The notes under the pieces: model-generated | Databases searched by the model: none | Told to the model about the DNA's origin: nothing | The model's input: only the letters and a program-made list of their open reading frames with translations | Part shown: positions 44,370 to 57,474 of the stretch, piece after piece | Layout of the letters: each line of letters begins with the position of its first letter | Numbering within the stretch: position 1 is the first letter of the stretch | Assembly: GCA_026873275.1 (NCBI GenBank) | Contig: JANTUC010000009.1 | Coordinates: 1,798,001 to 1,862,000 of the forward strand | Direction of reading: 5' to 3' | Length of the DNA: 64,000 nucleotides | Origin: Pseudopithomyces maydicus | Taxonomy: Eukaryota > Ascomycota > Dothideomycetes > Pleosporales > Didymosphaeriaceae | Made by a program: the position numbers and the translations under genes

Positions 44370-46689
44370 ATGGCTGGTCCAGGACTTCAGTTGTTCCCCC
44401 CGCCGCCTCGTCCGAGACAGGCCAGTCCCAACAGCAAGCAGCTTCGAGCGAAGCCTCCCAGCCCAGAGCCTGGACACGTCGAAAGAATGGACAGTGCTGC
44501 CGACTTCCACGAGCTCGTCGTCGAGGTCAACTCGGCTCCAGTATCGCCAGAGAATGACTCGATACCACCTCCGCCTCCGCCTCCACCCCCAGCCCCACGA
44601 CATGCTGTCACTGCTCCCCCAAGAGCACACCTGCCAGTCCTGACCCTGCAAACCCCGCCTCAGCATCAGAGACCTGGTCCTCCACCACGGCCGAAGGAGT
44701 CCCTGCCTAATCAGCAGCGATCACCGCCACGGAGAAGCCCTGATCAAAGAGCCCGATCACCACCTGTTCCTGCTCAGAATGGTTACTACAGATCTCAGAC
44801 ATCCAGCCCTGAGCTTAACCGCACAGCGTCTCCAGCCTTCTCCACGGCAGAGACCCTGGTTCGAGCCAACAGCACTGCACAACGAAACATGACCCCTCAA
44901 CCCGAGGCTCCAATGCGATCCATCTTCCCCGTATTCGACCCTACCAAGTCCCTCTCACAGCAAGCATACAAGCCTACCCAAGCATCCCCGACACACATCC
45001 CACGTACGCAAATCAGCCGATCACCGTACTCGCCTGATCTCTACGTCCCGCATAACAATATCGCCAGCAGTGGACCTGCAAGCCCGCCACCAAAACCGTT
45101 CTTCACACCCTCCCACCTACTCGATAATCTCTGGGTAGCGGCCAACGGCCAGGAAGAGCCAGCCGTCCAGCTATACACTCTTCGAATGCATCGCGCCACG
45201 GCCGCCAACCCAACAATAACCTTCGGCACCACACCCTCACTGCCATTCTACAGTCTCGCCCAGTCAAACCTAGCCGGCGACCACAGCGTCCAAAGCATCA
45301 TGAACGAGCTTCTCATCCAGCGCCACCACCCCACCCAACCGCGCGTCCTCCCCATCGCCCAGCTCGACCTAATGACCCCCCCAACCACCCACCCCAGTCT
45401 AAATACTCCCCAAACCGAGCCCGTCAGCCTCCTCACCAGCATTTTCCCCAAGCTCGCCGCCCTCCAGGCCCTCGACGCCGCCGCAAACTCCCCAGCCGCC
45501 TCCCACATCGCCGTCATGGACCCCGGCGCCACCTCCCCCGCCGCCCAGCGCCTCGCAGAGGACGTCCTCGCCGGCGCCGCCGCCCGCGAATGCTGCGCCC
45601 TCACCTACACGCGGGACCCGCCGCAGCCCCGGACGAACCCCTGGGCGAGCCAGATGGCGCCCGAGGGGACGTACCAATTGCACCACCCGACTCTGGGCAC
45701 GTTCCCCATCCAGCTCGAGGGCGACTGCTCCGCCATCAACCGCCCGTCCACACGTCCCATCACCGCCATATACGGCCACAACATGTCGCCCACGCCGCAA
45801 GCCATCCCCCAAAAACCAGCCTCCATCACGATCCTAAACCCGTACATCCTCTCCCCCTCGTCCCCAGCGTCAAATTCCTTCTCCCCGCTCCGCCCCCCGC
45901 CCCGCATCGACTCCCTCGCAAACCGCCCCGTCTCCATAACCCCCAGCGAAATGAGCCTCGCCCAGCTCCCCACCACCACGGACGCCGCCCCCGACGACGC
46001 AATGCTCGCCCGCCTCGACTTCGCAAACGACGCCCTAACCCTGAACCTCGGCGCCCTCACGCGCTTCGGGAACCCCTTCCTGGTCGACGTCGCCTGCGCG
46101 ACGCTGCTCTCCGTCGCGGTCGCAGAGAGCCAGCGCGGGCGCCGGTCGCGCCAGAACTCGACCGAGGGCTTTGCCGCGCCGCCGGTGCCGAGCGGGGATC
46201 CCATGGGTGCGAATGGAGGTGCGGGTGTGAGTGGAGGTGCGAACGAGATCTCGGACGCGAGGGCGTTCAGAGAGGCGTTCCGCGACGGGTTTAATGCCGT
46301 GGGCGGGAAGGTGCGCGTCCCGCGCGCGCCGGCCGAGACGCTGAAGAAGTGGAGTGGGAGGGCGCGCGCGAGATCCGTGTCGAGCGAGCGGGGGTGGGAG
46401 CTTTGATAAGGATATCGAGCTGGGCGAGTGGTATGGGCAGGCTAACGCCCAGTCGCAACCTCAGGGCATGGCCGCCAAGCAGGGTGCAAAGGTGTCGGTT
46501 AAGGAGAAGAAGGCGAAGAAGGGGAGGAAGGAGAAGGAGAGGGAAGAGGATAAGCTGCCGTTTGTGGCGAGGACCATTATAACGGTTCTGACGTTTGCGT
46601 TCAAGGCTGCGGTGTTTGTGATGAAGGTTGGGTTTAAGATTGTGGCGGGGGTGGTGGTTATGATTACGAGGAATTTTGGGAGGTTGTAG
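44370..46689 (+). CDS. Proline-rich protein with C-terminal hydrophobic anchor, unknown function
   Basis: The first 678 codons run from MAGPGLQLFPPPPRP through a Pro/Ser-rich, probably disordered region, a conserved-looking middle (RSIFPVFDPTKSLSQQAY, LLDNLWVAANGQ, LLTSIFPKLAALQALD) and a C-terminal part, and meet a stop at 46404-46406. The frame shifted by one base continues directly with FDKDIELGEWYGQA, a Lys/Glu-rich segment and a long hydrophobic stretch (TIITVLTFAFKAAVFVMKVG, then IVAGVVVMI) to 46689. The two parts almost surely form one protein; the break sits by a G5 run at 46389-46393. Filamentous fungi have similar proteins under uninformative names. The anchor suggests membrane attachment. 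Confidence 0.7.
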
Positions 46690-48661
46690 GTGGGTGGGTG
46701 GGTGGGGGAGGCGGAGGCTCATGGGAGGCTGATAGGGGGAGGACGGTGGTGTGTACATAGACGGTGCCACTAGCATTGCTGGCTTTCGTTTCTTTTTCTT
46801 TTCTTTTCCCTTCTTTTCATTCTTTTCTTTCTGTCGTTCAGATCCAGGGGTTCGATCGCTCTTTGCTTGATACCATTTTTATACTAGCTATTGGGTTTGG
46901 GTGGGAGAGGATATCGGATATCGGATATCGGATAGGATATAGGATAGGCTAATCTGCGCTGCTGGTGTGGCGCGAATGGGATCGATGACATACATTTTTT
47001 TCTTTCTTTCTTTCTGTCTTCGTCGATGCATGCGTGTGTGGTGGGTTTGAGCTTGAGCTTGAGCTTGAGCTTGAGCCGGGGCTCGGGCTCTGCGGTGGGT
47101 TGCTTTGTGTATGGGTTATAAGTACATATATGTGTGTGTGTACTTGTGTCCGTCGATTTGAAGCTGTCACAGGAGAGAAGATTTTATATATAAACGGTGA
47201 TTAATGTATATGTATTTGGCGATACCCGATTTACGTACTGGCTCGATCGATCGTGAGCCTAGTGGTAGGCGCTACGTGTGGAGACAAGCATGTCGCACAT
47301 GCGGTTCGATGTTGTTGCGAATGAAGCGCATGATGCGTGGGGTGGAAGGAAGTGGTATCTAGACGCTCTTGATGTGGAAATAGAATTAACTCTTGTTATA
47401 TGTTAGTTGGTGGATGTAGTGATATGAAAATCGTATGTTCAGCAGCATCAATTAGAAGTCATGGCTGACTTGCTATTATTTGGGGCTTGTGTATATGTAT
47501 CAAATTGAGTAGGCGTTTTTCAACTACCTGCAGCGTGAGGCGCTTCGAGTCTCAGACAGTGTCTATATTAGATTGTCGAACGAACCGTCGATTGAGGGCT
47601 TAGCGGTGGAGTTGTCCATAAAGTGGTCTATCCTGCTTCTGGTGGTTATCAAATTCGAAAATATCAAAAAAAGATGACCCAATATTGAGAGCAGTAACAT
47701 CTTGGCTCCCTCGGATGGGAAAGAATACCATGATTTTCTCACACAGATGTGTATGTAGAGTATCAATTCTCCTGTTGCCACGGAACAAAGACGTCACTTG
47801 GTTCTTTCTCTCGGCTAATTTAGCTCTGCTTAATAATTCATCATTTTGCTATATCCTACACTTGCAGCTTGCTTCCTGGTTACAAAAGATTCTGTTATAT
47901 CACGGGCAGTGAAACTATCGTGACAGCTTCCGCAAAGCTCCCACTCACTAGACTATGACTAATTTTACTTAAAATGTCATGATGATCCGCAAAATTGGCG
48001 GTGGGCATTGGGTCAAAAATTAGGTCCATTTTGCGTGCTTTAAGTCAAAGCTAGAGCTTCTTAGAAGCAGTTGCCAAGTTATCTTCAAAGCTTAGTATAT
48101 ACGTTAAACATTTTTTCCAATTAAAGAGAATACCCTATCACTCTCAAAGATGCGCTATCGGAACAATACTAAATGAGATGCAGGCATAACATAGGTGTCC
48201 TCGTCACATGCCTCCCTAGATTCCGCGGGCGGATAACAAAAAAGGAAAAGCAATACCTAGCTCACGAAAACATGATTCTCGTGGAAGATATTCCCCTGTC
48301 GACATCTTAATTACAGATCTCAACAACGCTCCGATCCACCACACCGCCTGTCAGATTTTCCACGTCACCAATCCAACGGCGGCTATCTCGATTCCCACCA
48401 TCCCAAACCAACCTAGCGCCCCTCCCGACCATCCCGCATCCCCTCATTCCCGAAAATCACACCCACCCTATCTCGCTGCCCGTCACTATCCGTCATGGAC
48501 TTGGTTCATTATGTACCAGGGTACTCTTCCTGGTGCGCCGTCTCCCCTGCCCCTCCACCTCCCTCGCAAACTCGAACTTTCTTCCTCGTCAACCGTATAG
48601 GGAGGGAAACGAAAAAAATAAATAAAAAACAAAACATAAAATAATCGACACAAGCGATGCG
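46690..48661. other. Intergenic region with microsatellites
   Basis: It contains a GATATCG repeat (46908-46945), a GAGCTT hexamer repeat (47048-47076) and a TTTC-rich run near 46998. No gene is supported. Short frames at 47563-47912 lack any motif. Confidence 0.5.
47048..47076 (+). repeat. GAGCTT hexanucleotide microsatellite
   Basis: Nearly five tandem copies of the hexamer. Confidence 0.85.
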
Positions 48662-50444
48662 ATGAGCACGCAACAACAACACCCCTCCTCCCCCGCCCTC
48701 CGCGTGGGGGCCATATCCACCTCCGCCTCCACCCCCGCACCCTCCACCCCGCCCTCAGACGCCTCATCTCCCACGCTCTCCAAGCCCCCAACCTTCCCAA
48801 CCCTCCCTCCCACCCCACCAGTATCCAAATCCCAAAATGTCTCCCCCTGGCGCCGCTTCCTCTCCCTCCTCTCGTACGTCCCGCCCCGCTGCCGCTGGGA
48901 CCCCGCCAAGCCGCCCGTGTTCTCGATGAGCATGAACATCCTGTTTGCCTTTGCGGCGGGCTTCACGGTTGCGAATCTCTACTACAGCCATCCGGTGCTG
49001 AACGTGCTGGCGCACGACTTTGGCGTCGAGTATGAGCGCGTGGCGCAGATTCCGACGGTGATGCAGGCGGGGTATGCGGCGGGGTTGTTGTTTTTGTGTC
49101 CGTTGGGGGACTTGGTGCCGAGGAGGGGGTTTGTTGTTGGGTTGGTTGGGGGCACGGCCACGTTGTGGTATGTTTTCTTTTTTCTTTTATTTTGTTCGTG
49201 TGTTGGGATTTGGGTGGTTTGTCTGGGGGAACTGTGTGTTTCGGAAGTGGACGAAGGAATGAATGGATGGTTACTGATACGGTGATAGGGTCGGTCTCTG
49301 TTTAACTTCCAATCTGGGGGTGTTCACTGCGATATCCTTCCTCGTTTCCATAATGACCGTCACCCCCCAACTGATGCTCCCTCTCGTCGGGGACCTCGCG
49401 CCTCCCAACCGCCGCGCCGCCGCCCTCTCCGTCGTGGTATGCGGCCTGACCCTCGGCGTCCTCATCGCGCGCGTCCTCTCCGGTACGATTTCAAACTTCG
49501 CCTCCTGGCGCGCAGTCTACTGGATGGCGCTCGGCCTGCAATACGCCATCTTCATCCTCCTCTGGCTCTTCATGCCCGACTACCCTGCCACCAACACGGG
49601 CATCAACTACTTCAAGCTTCTCTACAGCATCGTCCAGATGCTGTTCATCCACCCGGTCCTCGTCCAAGCCTGTCTCGCGTCCCTCCTGACCAGCGCAACA
49701 TTCACGAGCTTCTGGACAACACTCACGTTCCTCCTAGCTGGATCCCCGTACTTCTATTCCCCGCTGACGATCGGCCTCTTCGGCCTCATCGGCATAGCAG
49801 CAATGTTCTTCGCGCCCCTCTACGCACGCAACGTAACCGACAAATTCGTCCCCCACTTCTCCGTCCTCGTCGGCCTCGCCTGCTGTCTCCTGGGCGTCTG
49901 TCTAGGGACCTACCTCGGGAGCTTCACCGTCGCGGGACCCGTGCTGCAGGCGCTGCTCCAAGACTTCGGGATGCAAACGGCGCAGATTGCGAACCGGAGC
50001 AGTGTCTATTCGATTGAGCCAAAGAGACGGAATGGGGTTAATACGGCGTTTATGGTGGCGACGTTTTGCGGGCAGCTGATTGGGACGGCGGCGGGGAATC
50101 ATATATATGCGAAGGCTGGGTGGATTGGGAGCGGGAGTACGAGTGTGGGGTTTATTGGGGCAGCGATATTGGTTATGGTGGGGAGGGGGCCGTGGGAGAC
50201 AGGGTGGGTTGGGTGGAAGGGTGGATGGAGTATTAGGAAGAAAGATCAGAGGAGTGCGGATGGAAGGACGGTGGAGGGGGAGAGTGGGTTGGGAGCAGTG
50301 GAATGTGGAGATGAGGAGATGGGGCCAGGGGAGAAGGTTTTGGAAGAGATGGCGGCGGAAGAGGGGAAGGAAAGGCCGCTTCGGGATGGGGGCGATAAAG
50401 GATCGGAGGGTAAAGTTGGTGAGAAAATGGTAAGTAGCACGTGA
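48662..50444 (+). CDS. Major facilitator superfamily transporter
   Basis: Two exons joined by an intron at about 49168-49288. A Ser/Pro/Thr-rich cytosolic N-terminus of about 90 residues precedes the first helix (MNILFAFAAGFTVANLYY). The transporter core has the MFS loop-type GDLVPRRGFVVG, LPLVGDLAPPNRRAAALSVV, RVLSGTISNFASWRAVYW, and two six-helix halves with SPYFYSPLTIGLFGLIGIAA in the second. It ends in a Glu/Gly-rich tail. The start MSTQQQHP is the first methionine of the open frame. Substrate unknown. It lies over 10 kb from the polyketide cluster with housekeeping genes between, so I do not count it as a cluster exporter. Confidence 0.88.
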
Positions 50445-50739
50445 TTCGATGAAGCTGGTGGTATGTAAAGGTAGTTTTATACCCATTGTAGAATAATTGG
50501 TATAGGAGATCGTGAGAGATATAGTAGAGGAATTAGCTTTTCACAAATACCTAAGCAAGCGTGATAGCCACGGTACCCTCATATCCACCGATACTAAGAT
50601 TGGCTTTCAGACGTCTGGCTCAATATCCAATGCTCCAGTCTTTCTTAGGAGAAAACAAGACGTGGATATCGCAATTATAACCTCCCACTGTTTTCCAGAA
50701 AGTTTTCCTGATGATCAAAGAGATGATACAAAACTTGAT

Positions 50740-50844
50740 ATGAATAGATTCATTGCCCTTATTACTGTTGGATTCGTTGCATCTAGTTTGCCCTTGGTGG
50801 CTGGAGTCGGCATGACCTGTACAGGTTCGAACGACGTTAATTGA
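50740..50844 (+). CDS. Small ORF with signal-peptide-like start
   Basis: Thirty-four codons. The protein starts MNRFIALITVGFVASSLPLV, which looks like a secretion signal, then has a short tail with one Cys. It may be the first exon of a small secreted protein; no convincing second exon was found. It lies inside a longer open frame from 50512. Interest comes from the RIP-mutated copy at 19981-20060, which shows this sequence was once duplicated. Confidence 0.35.
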   Translation: MNRFIALITVGFVASSLPLVAGVGMTCTGSNDVN

Positions 50845-50925
50845 AGACTGCTGAATAGATTCAGATCCCAGCATTTTAGATCAGACTGCAATTCTGGGAT
50901 GTTCTCAAAGAAAAATTGACTTAAC

Positions 50926-51612
50926 TCATATTTCCTCTTCATCCATTGCTTGTTCTAACCTTTGTCTCCGCATATTATGGTACTGATTCAGTCCTGCATA
51001 TCCCCTGTAAACTTTCCAGTCGTCTTCAGGATCAATAAAGAAGACATTATCAAAACCACACACCCAACCGCAAATATTATCACACCATATACTCTCCCAT
51101 TTAAACAACCCGTCTGCGCAAACAATATACAGCTCTTCCATGTTCACGAACTGGTCAAGCTCGGCGGCTTCCTGGTCGTAAAAGTATTCACCTTTAGGTC
51201 CAGTGCCTATCTCTCTTATAATTCTCAATCGGCGAATACTCTCCGCAACTGGTTTGACGTCCTGGAAATGCGACTCCCCAATATCGATGGTGTCTATATC
51301 AAGATTCGCCCAAACATATCTGATGATGACACGCGTAAGTAGAGGTCGTACGCTTATCAGGTGCTACTTACTGCAAGCCCTTGCTTGGGTTCGCTATCTC
51401 ATTGAAGCACTTTTGGTAAAGGCCATAGTTTCGTGCTTCCCGACACACTTGAACAACTGCCGGGGGTTGGATGAAGTAAGAAATCTCCCGTCTCGCTGGT
51501 GAAAACTATCGCGCCGGACTTCGACAGATACCAAACGGGGTTCCACAGTCATTTTCCATATACATGCTCGCAATTCGTACGGGAGACGAGAGAAGGGGTG
51601 AAAAGTAGCCAT
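50926..51612 (-). pseudogene. 2EXR-domain protein, frameshifted paralogue
   Basis: It starts MATFHPFSRLPYELRACIW, the 2EXR signature, and parallels the intact gene at 52274-53014. A 52-bp intron (51320-51371, GTAAGT..CATCAG) joins NEIANPSKGLQ to YVWANLDIDTIDIG, and the C-terminal part has EELYIVCADGLFKWES and NVFFIDPEDDWKVYRG. The N-terminal frame does not meet the middle one: a single base is missing at the G5 run 51462-51466, after which VCREARNYGLYQK is read in the next frame. This may be a recent pseudogene or a homopolymer error. The 2EXR family is a large ascomycete family of unknown function. Confidence 0.7.
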
Positions 51613-52273
51613 AAAATCGTAGGCTCAAAAAGGGGTTTCAATACGCATGTCAAATAAGTGCGGTATCTAGGTGATCGTGAGTCAAAGACCGACGGTTACT
51701 GATGTCGGACCTGAAATGAATCCTCTTTCATAATCACTGCGGCACAGCCACTACGGCACAGTCATAGTCCACGGTGTCATGTGAACAATTAAGACCTTGG
51801 CGAATGATTACATAAGCTGGAACTAAATGAAGACAATATCAGATCGCCGTCCACCCGCCAAATCTGTCGAAATCTCTGCCCCGCAGCAGCAGTTCCATTA
51901 GACCATGCAAAAGATTGCCATTCAGAATTACTTATAAGTCCCGACCTCAACGAAAGACCGGTCCTTTAAATGTGTAACATGATCCATAACCAACATACTT
52001 GATAACTATGAATCTCCCGTGCATTTATCCCCCTGGTCCACATAAGCGCGTGCAGTGAACTCGGCGTTCTGGCGCTGGCTGTATCGTGGGACCGATCAAT
52101 CCAATGAGGGTTCGACAGAGCAATTCCATGTAATATCGAAATTGATCAAACAGCCAAGGCCACAGTGGCCAGCTTATGATGCAGAGGAGTGTGGTTGTGG
52201 AAAGATGTCGGTGGCAGAATCAAACGGAAGCCCATGTATATTGAACATTGACCTTCGCTTTCACCTGAGAAGG

Positions 52274-53014
52274 TCAAAGAGAAAGCGATTGAGGGCAGCG
52301 TGGTACACACTCGCAGCACCGCGAACAGGCATGATTCGCGCAGTTCATCCTAGCTCTTTCTAACTCCTCTCCTTCTAGCGGTAGTCCAGTGTCATAATCA
52401 AACCCTTCATGCCCATGTCTCTGTTTGAATTGCTGGTGCACGATTCGGTCGACTTCAGTTGCCTTCATCACCTTCCCATGGTCCTCCGGGTCAATCATCC
52501 ACACATTGTCTTTGTCACAAGGCCAATGAAGATCTTCCAAAGTGCCATACCATGCAGACAAGCCATCTTTGCAGACCACATAGACCTCTCTCGCATTAAC
52601 AAATAAACGAAGAAGACTGTCTACGGAGGATAATCCTTCATCATCCAAAATCTCACCCTCGAATTGTAGGCGCTGTATCAGAGGCGCGATTGGCTTGTAG
52701 ACGTGATAATAGTCCATGTTGCCAATAGAGATAATGTCGAGATACAAATTGGTCCAAACGTACCAACGCCACGCGCCATACGACTCGTCGAGCTCAGAAA
52801 ATGCACGCTGATAATACTTTTGCAGCTCCTTTCTAGACTCTTGACAAGCTTGTAGTGGTGCTGGGACCGGCGTAGAGGAGGCTAGAGGTGTCATCCTGTG
52901 ATAATGGTCACGCTTGGACCCCGAGATATCCACAATGCGGGGCTCAACGGTAAGCCCCCAAATATGAGCTCGAAGCTCAAATGGCAAACGTGGGAACAGT
53001 TGAAATGTGGCCAT
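52274..53014 (-). CDS. 2EXR-domain protein
   Basis: 246 residues in one exon. It has N-terminal MATFQLFPRLPFELRAHIW with the family's Glu-x-Arg, an amphipathic middle (RKELQKYYQRAFSELDESYG), AREVYVVCKDGLSAWYG and DNVWMIDPEDHGKV, and a Cys-rich end (CANHACSRCCECVPRC). It shares order and many residues with 50926-51612 on the same strand, so the two are tandem duplicates. Function unknown. Confidence 0.8.
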   Translation of the reverse strand: MATFQLFPRLPFELRAHIWGLTVEPRIVDISGSKRDHYHRMTPLASSTPVPAPLQACQESRKELQKYYQRAFSELDESYGAWRWYVWTNLYLDIISIGNMDYYHVYKPIAPLIQRLQFEGEILDDEGLSSVDSLLRLFVNAREVYVVCKDGLSAWYGTLEDLHWPCDKDNVWMIDPEDHGKVMKATEVDRIVHQQFKQRHGHEGFDYDTGLPLEGEELERARMNCANHACSRCCECVPRCPQSLSL

Positions 53015-53593
53015 GCTGCTTGTTTCTCAGCAGCGATGCAGTATTCGCAACAGGATGTCTGTGCACTTAAGTATGTACGTACATATAACCTGGTGCTCCG
53101 AGCGTCGAGAACAGATTCCGTGTTAATTCTTACAGCACTGGATATTGTCAAGAGTAACGCACTTATCATGCACAAGTTCAAATTTTCCAGAAAGGATCTG
53201 ACGGTACGGCGGCCGACCTTTCAAGGCCGGCAACAGGGTTTTTATAGGGTGTCAGTCATGGACCCCGCCCTGGCACGTGACACCAGATTAGTATATGCAG
53301 CTCTGTGGCTCAGTACGTCTGAACCTGCAGGTTCACCGGCACCACATTCATTCTATGGTCACCCGCTCATGACAAATCGGCGTATGTGTAAACTCTGAAG
53401 ATGAAGAATTCTGTCATAGTTCTCTCCAAAGTAGATATCTGATTCAGACAGTCTTTTCGGTACCTCATTCACTAAGTCTTTCCGTTGTCACAGGTTGATC
53501 TAAAATGTGTTCCATATGTCTAGTTAATGCCATGTCTCCACTCCCATATTGCTAGAATTGAGTAAAGCCTTGCACACCTGTTTCTCACGCCGT
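53015..53593. other. Intergenic region, nothing recognised
   Basis: It holds the promoter of the 2EXR gene and the 3' flank of the kinase gene. The open frame 52898-53398 on the plus strand overlaps the 2EXR start and has no domain. Confidence 0.45.
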
Positions 53594-55609
53594 CTATGTG
53601 GTGCAGTGAAAACATGTTACCCCGGCCGCTCTGGGAGAGTTTCTTTGCAAAACAATCCACGATGGTAGCACCTCATCATTCTTTCCCTTGCACTGCGATG
53701 CACTCACAGTGCTGATCTGTTCTGCTTTTGTTCCATTGCTTCCAAAATGATTTTCTTGGTGATGAGTCTCCGATGTAGTATTTGTGTGTAACGAAAGTAT
53801 GGAATCACTTTCTGACGCGTTCCATTGTTCAAATTCGGTTGATGCATCAGGAGTGTTTTTGCCTTCCTCACCGTGATAATACAAATGATTTTCAGGCATC
53901 TCTGCCGGTAATTCTGGTGGCTGTCGACGCTCCATTGTTTTCGCTTGTCGATGATCTACACCTGGGGAATGCATATCAAAAGTCTCTAGAGCTTCTGAGA
54001 GAATTTGTCGTGTTCTTAAGTAGACATCGACAGCAGTTGGTCGATTATGGGCGTGATCGAGCATGTTCTGTGCCAAGTTGGTGATACTTTCAACAAAGCA
54101 GTCGTCCACGAGACGCCCGGCACATGCTTGCATATGAAGTTGAGAGATCGCAGGTAGAACTTTCTGTCCATCGTGAAAACAGCCACTGTACGCCGTATTT
54201 CGAAGTTTTGGGATCAGACAAGTATCTTTGATTCGAGCACGTTCATATTCAACGACTCCCTCACTCCCCAGAACAGACCATACCGCTGTTTGGCTAAACA
54301 CGCACCCCAAGGCCCAAATATCTTTACTAGGTTTAGCTTGCATTACTGTTTGTAATAGAAATAAGTCGTTCTCGTCTATAAAGTATTCGGGTGCGCCTAA
54401 ATATGGTGAGAGCTGATCTATGCATAAGTTTGATGAATTCACTGACTGAACATTTGAGTACCAGGAATGTCTCTGGCGATCACCGACTCATTAGAATTCG
54501 TTAGCTTGAACTCAGTGATACCGAAATCTGCCAATTTGAAAGCAACATCGTATTCTGAGGATCCTGCTCTGGATACTGCAAGGATGTTATCTGGCTTGAT
54601 ATCATGATGTATGCTATCTATGTTAGCATACTATTTTGATTTGGTTGGGGTCAATAAACCTGCCCTTGAAGAAACCGACCGTCTATAAGCGGAAGTGAAT
54701 GAATCCGGACTAAAGGTTTCGTAATGTCCAGTAGATTTCTCCAAAACTTCAGAAGATCGTTCTTATTCGTTGGTGCTTTGGTGTTATGCATGAAATCCGT
54801 CAACGTTCCTTTATCACAATACTCGAAGATCATAACGTAAATCCCCGCTCTGAACCATGACCCATAGAATTTGACGATCGAGGATTGAATATCAGGTTGA
54901 TCACTAAGCAAACGATACGCATCGGTTTCCAAATTGTAAGCCTCGACGTTTTTAGCTTTGTACGTTTTTAGAACAAACGTATTTGCTTCAGGGTTTTCGT
55001 GTCTCTTCTAATCGAGCGAGTCAGCTCATGATTACAGAGCTCGGGTTGACCAATTATGCTTGCCTCTTTCTGAATCAAATTGTAATCGGGATGGATCTCA
55101 GCTACATATACACAAGAATCTGGTCCTTCCTTCAATGGTACGATGGATTTGAACGGCAGAATTACACGATCATCTATTCTCAGATCAAATAAGCCGCAAT
55201 CATCGAAGGTTTGAGGGCAGAATTGCCATTGTGCAGACTGGAATTGGAGGAAAAACTCATGGCAAGGCTGAGGCCAGTCATAATGATGGAAAAACGGTAG
55301 CGATAGGTCCGATAGTTTGCGAGACGATAAAAAATACGAGAAATATGAGGCCTTTCCAATGCAAAGCAGGATAGAGAATATTATCATGTATTCACCATGA
55401 TGGATAGCTTTCCAGAAATTCTCAGTGGAGAAGTAACAAAGTAGAAGTCGCTTGATAGCCTGAGGTGTGAGATAGCTCTGAAGAGCACTGTAGGGTATGA
55501 ACGAACGCGTCGCGGAAGTACTAAGCTTGTCGATTGTGGATACTCGATGACATTCAATATATTCCAAGAAATTGGCGACTTCGGATGAAGGATGTATCCG
55601 GGATGACAT
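53594..55609 (-). CDS. Protein kinase with fungal-type N-terminal extension
   Basis: Four or so exons. The N-terminus (MSSRIHPSSEVANFLEYIE) precedes a catalytic domain that begins about residue 165 (LPFKSIVPLKEGPDSCVYVA). A 50-bp intron with a CTGAC branch site leads to NTFVLKTYKA with the ATP-binding Lys. Then come MIFEYCDKGTLTDFM, the catalytic loop HHDIKPDNIL, the metal loop LADFG, a 44-bp intron, the activation segment end YLGAPEYF and KDIWALGCVF. All key residues for a Ser/Thr kinase are present. The C-terminal 120 residues after the domain are Ser/Glu-rich. The substrate is unknown; this family is expanded in many filamentous fungi. Confidence 0.82.
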
Positions 55610-57474
55610 TTGACTAGCCAGTAGTTTCGTAGTATATCCGATGAAAGTTTGATGAATCGTAAATCTTTACACACCTCACTGAGCACAAATGGATCATTTG
55701 AGGCGCAGCGTTATCGCCTGAAGGCTGGCAGCGACGAGTTGATCTGTGTAGAGGCCTTTTAGAATTATCTCGAATGCCAAGCACGCCAGAAAAAAACCTT
55801 GGGTTTTACCTACACAGTTTCTTTGCGGGGACTGATAGTGGTTGTAGATATGCCGGATGCAAGGAGGGTTTTAGGTCCACCGGTGCGACATCTTTGGTAG
55901 CGCCTAATCTACCGCATGCGCCGAGGCGAAATTTTATACACGTGATCTCGTGCGCACGCACCAGGGCACGGGGTCTACACTTGATCACATGAATACCGGG
56001 CAGCCCCAGTGGCCACCCAGGTACCCGTAACATAGATTACAAATCATTTCATACACCACTCCATCAGATTGATATATTGGCAGTTATACTCAAGCATTAG
56101 TACACGCTATTTTTTGCTATTCAGATGAGGAATGCCATAATGATATTCTTATCCAATCATTTAATCTGCTGCTCCCTATTCACTATATGAAACGGATATT
56201 TGGATTGCTGGTACTCTTTGAATTTATAAACGATCACTGTGTTCAATGAAAGTTTCCACCATATTTTAAGTGGGTAGCTTACAGGTCACGTGCTTTGTTA
56301 CATGAGGTCCATAGATTTACCACGTTAGATCATCTTAGGCAGATCTGCTCAATTCACTATTATTTTTTTTACAAGTTCAAATGTTTGAAGAGCTATCAGG
56401 CAAGCAGGAACCTATTTCAAAGCACTTAAGCTCGATTTATTGTATTGATCGACTCAGATAGATTAAAGCTGCAAATTACTTGAGGCTTGTATATCATTGA
56501 AAGCAACCTTTGTGATTAACATCATCTGGAAACCAAACTTTATGTAAGCTTTTTGAAAGACTTTCAATTACTTGTATATATCAGACTCGTCTCTCAGCAA
56601 GCTCATCTTTTTCTTCCTTGATTAACTATCAGTATATGTCTGCTAGGTCCACGAAAACTCACCATAGTAAGTGGCCGTGCTATCCAAAAGCGGAAGTATC
56701 CATTTGCTATCTACAGACAATCAGCTCAGTAATCTATGGTCGTTTTATCATCAATTTACGTTGATATAGAAATTGTAAGGCCCAAATATATCTCGAAGGA
56801 AAGCTTCTAAATCAGCTTGTTTTAATCGGTAGGTTTCGTAAGTATCCCAAACATATGGCATCGGATAGGAAATTTTAGGTCGACTTTAAAAAAGAGCAAT
56901 GCGTATCACTGTATCCCGCGACTGAGATTTCTCGTGGAAAAGTCTTGGCATAGATGACGAGCAGCGGGGTTTGGCGGCTATTGTAGGGGCTGCTGCCTAC
57001 GAACCAACAAAATCTATAATTATCCAGTCCTAACAGTCATCCGGTCACCCCACTAAGGCGCGACACGTCACCGATTAATTACTCCACGATCACGAGGCAG
57101 TTTGGAAATTTTATTTTTTAAACAATTTTATAGCTTACTCCTGTTTATGCTACAGAATATTCAGTCCTTTGACAAGATTCAGATTTAATGTAGTAAAAAA
57201 TACCAATTTTCAATTTTCTTTGAATGTAGTTTTGTACTTACGATACGCTACTCCCTCGGTATGAGAAGAAAGCGGGTGTCATCATCGAGCTTATCTGTGG
57301 CTTCAGAGAGGTAAGCAGTCGCAGAAAGCGATGAATTATATAGGATACCGACAGCAAATGTCGTTACAAGGCCACATAAAAAATAGTGAATGATTGTTGA
57401 ATATCAGTTATTGAATTTCGTGTTTCTTTGGATGTTTCACTGTCTAGCGTGCAAAATTGCAGTATGATTCTCAC
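55610..57474. other. Long intergenic region, no gene supported
   Basis: 1.9 kb, moderately AT-rich, with scattered stops in all frames. A few short open frames near 55774-56033 on both strands lack motifs. No repeat structure was noticed. Confidence 0.5.

Noticed and set aside
48662..50444. MFS gene as the cluster exporter
   Set aside because: It lies over 10 kb away beyond HGH1 and other genes, with no shared promoter or orientation.
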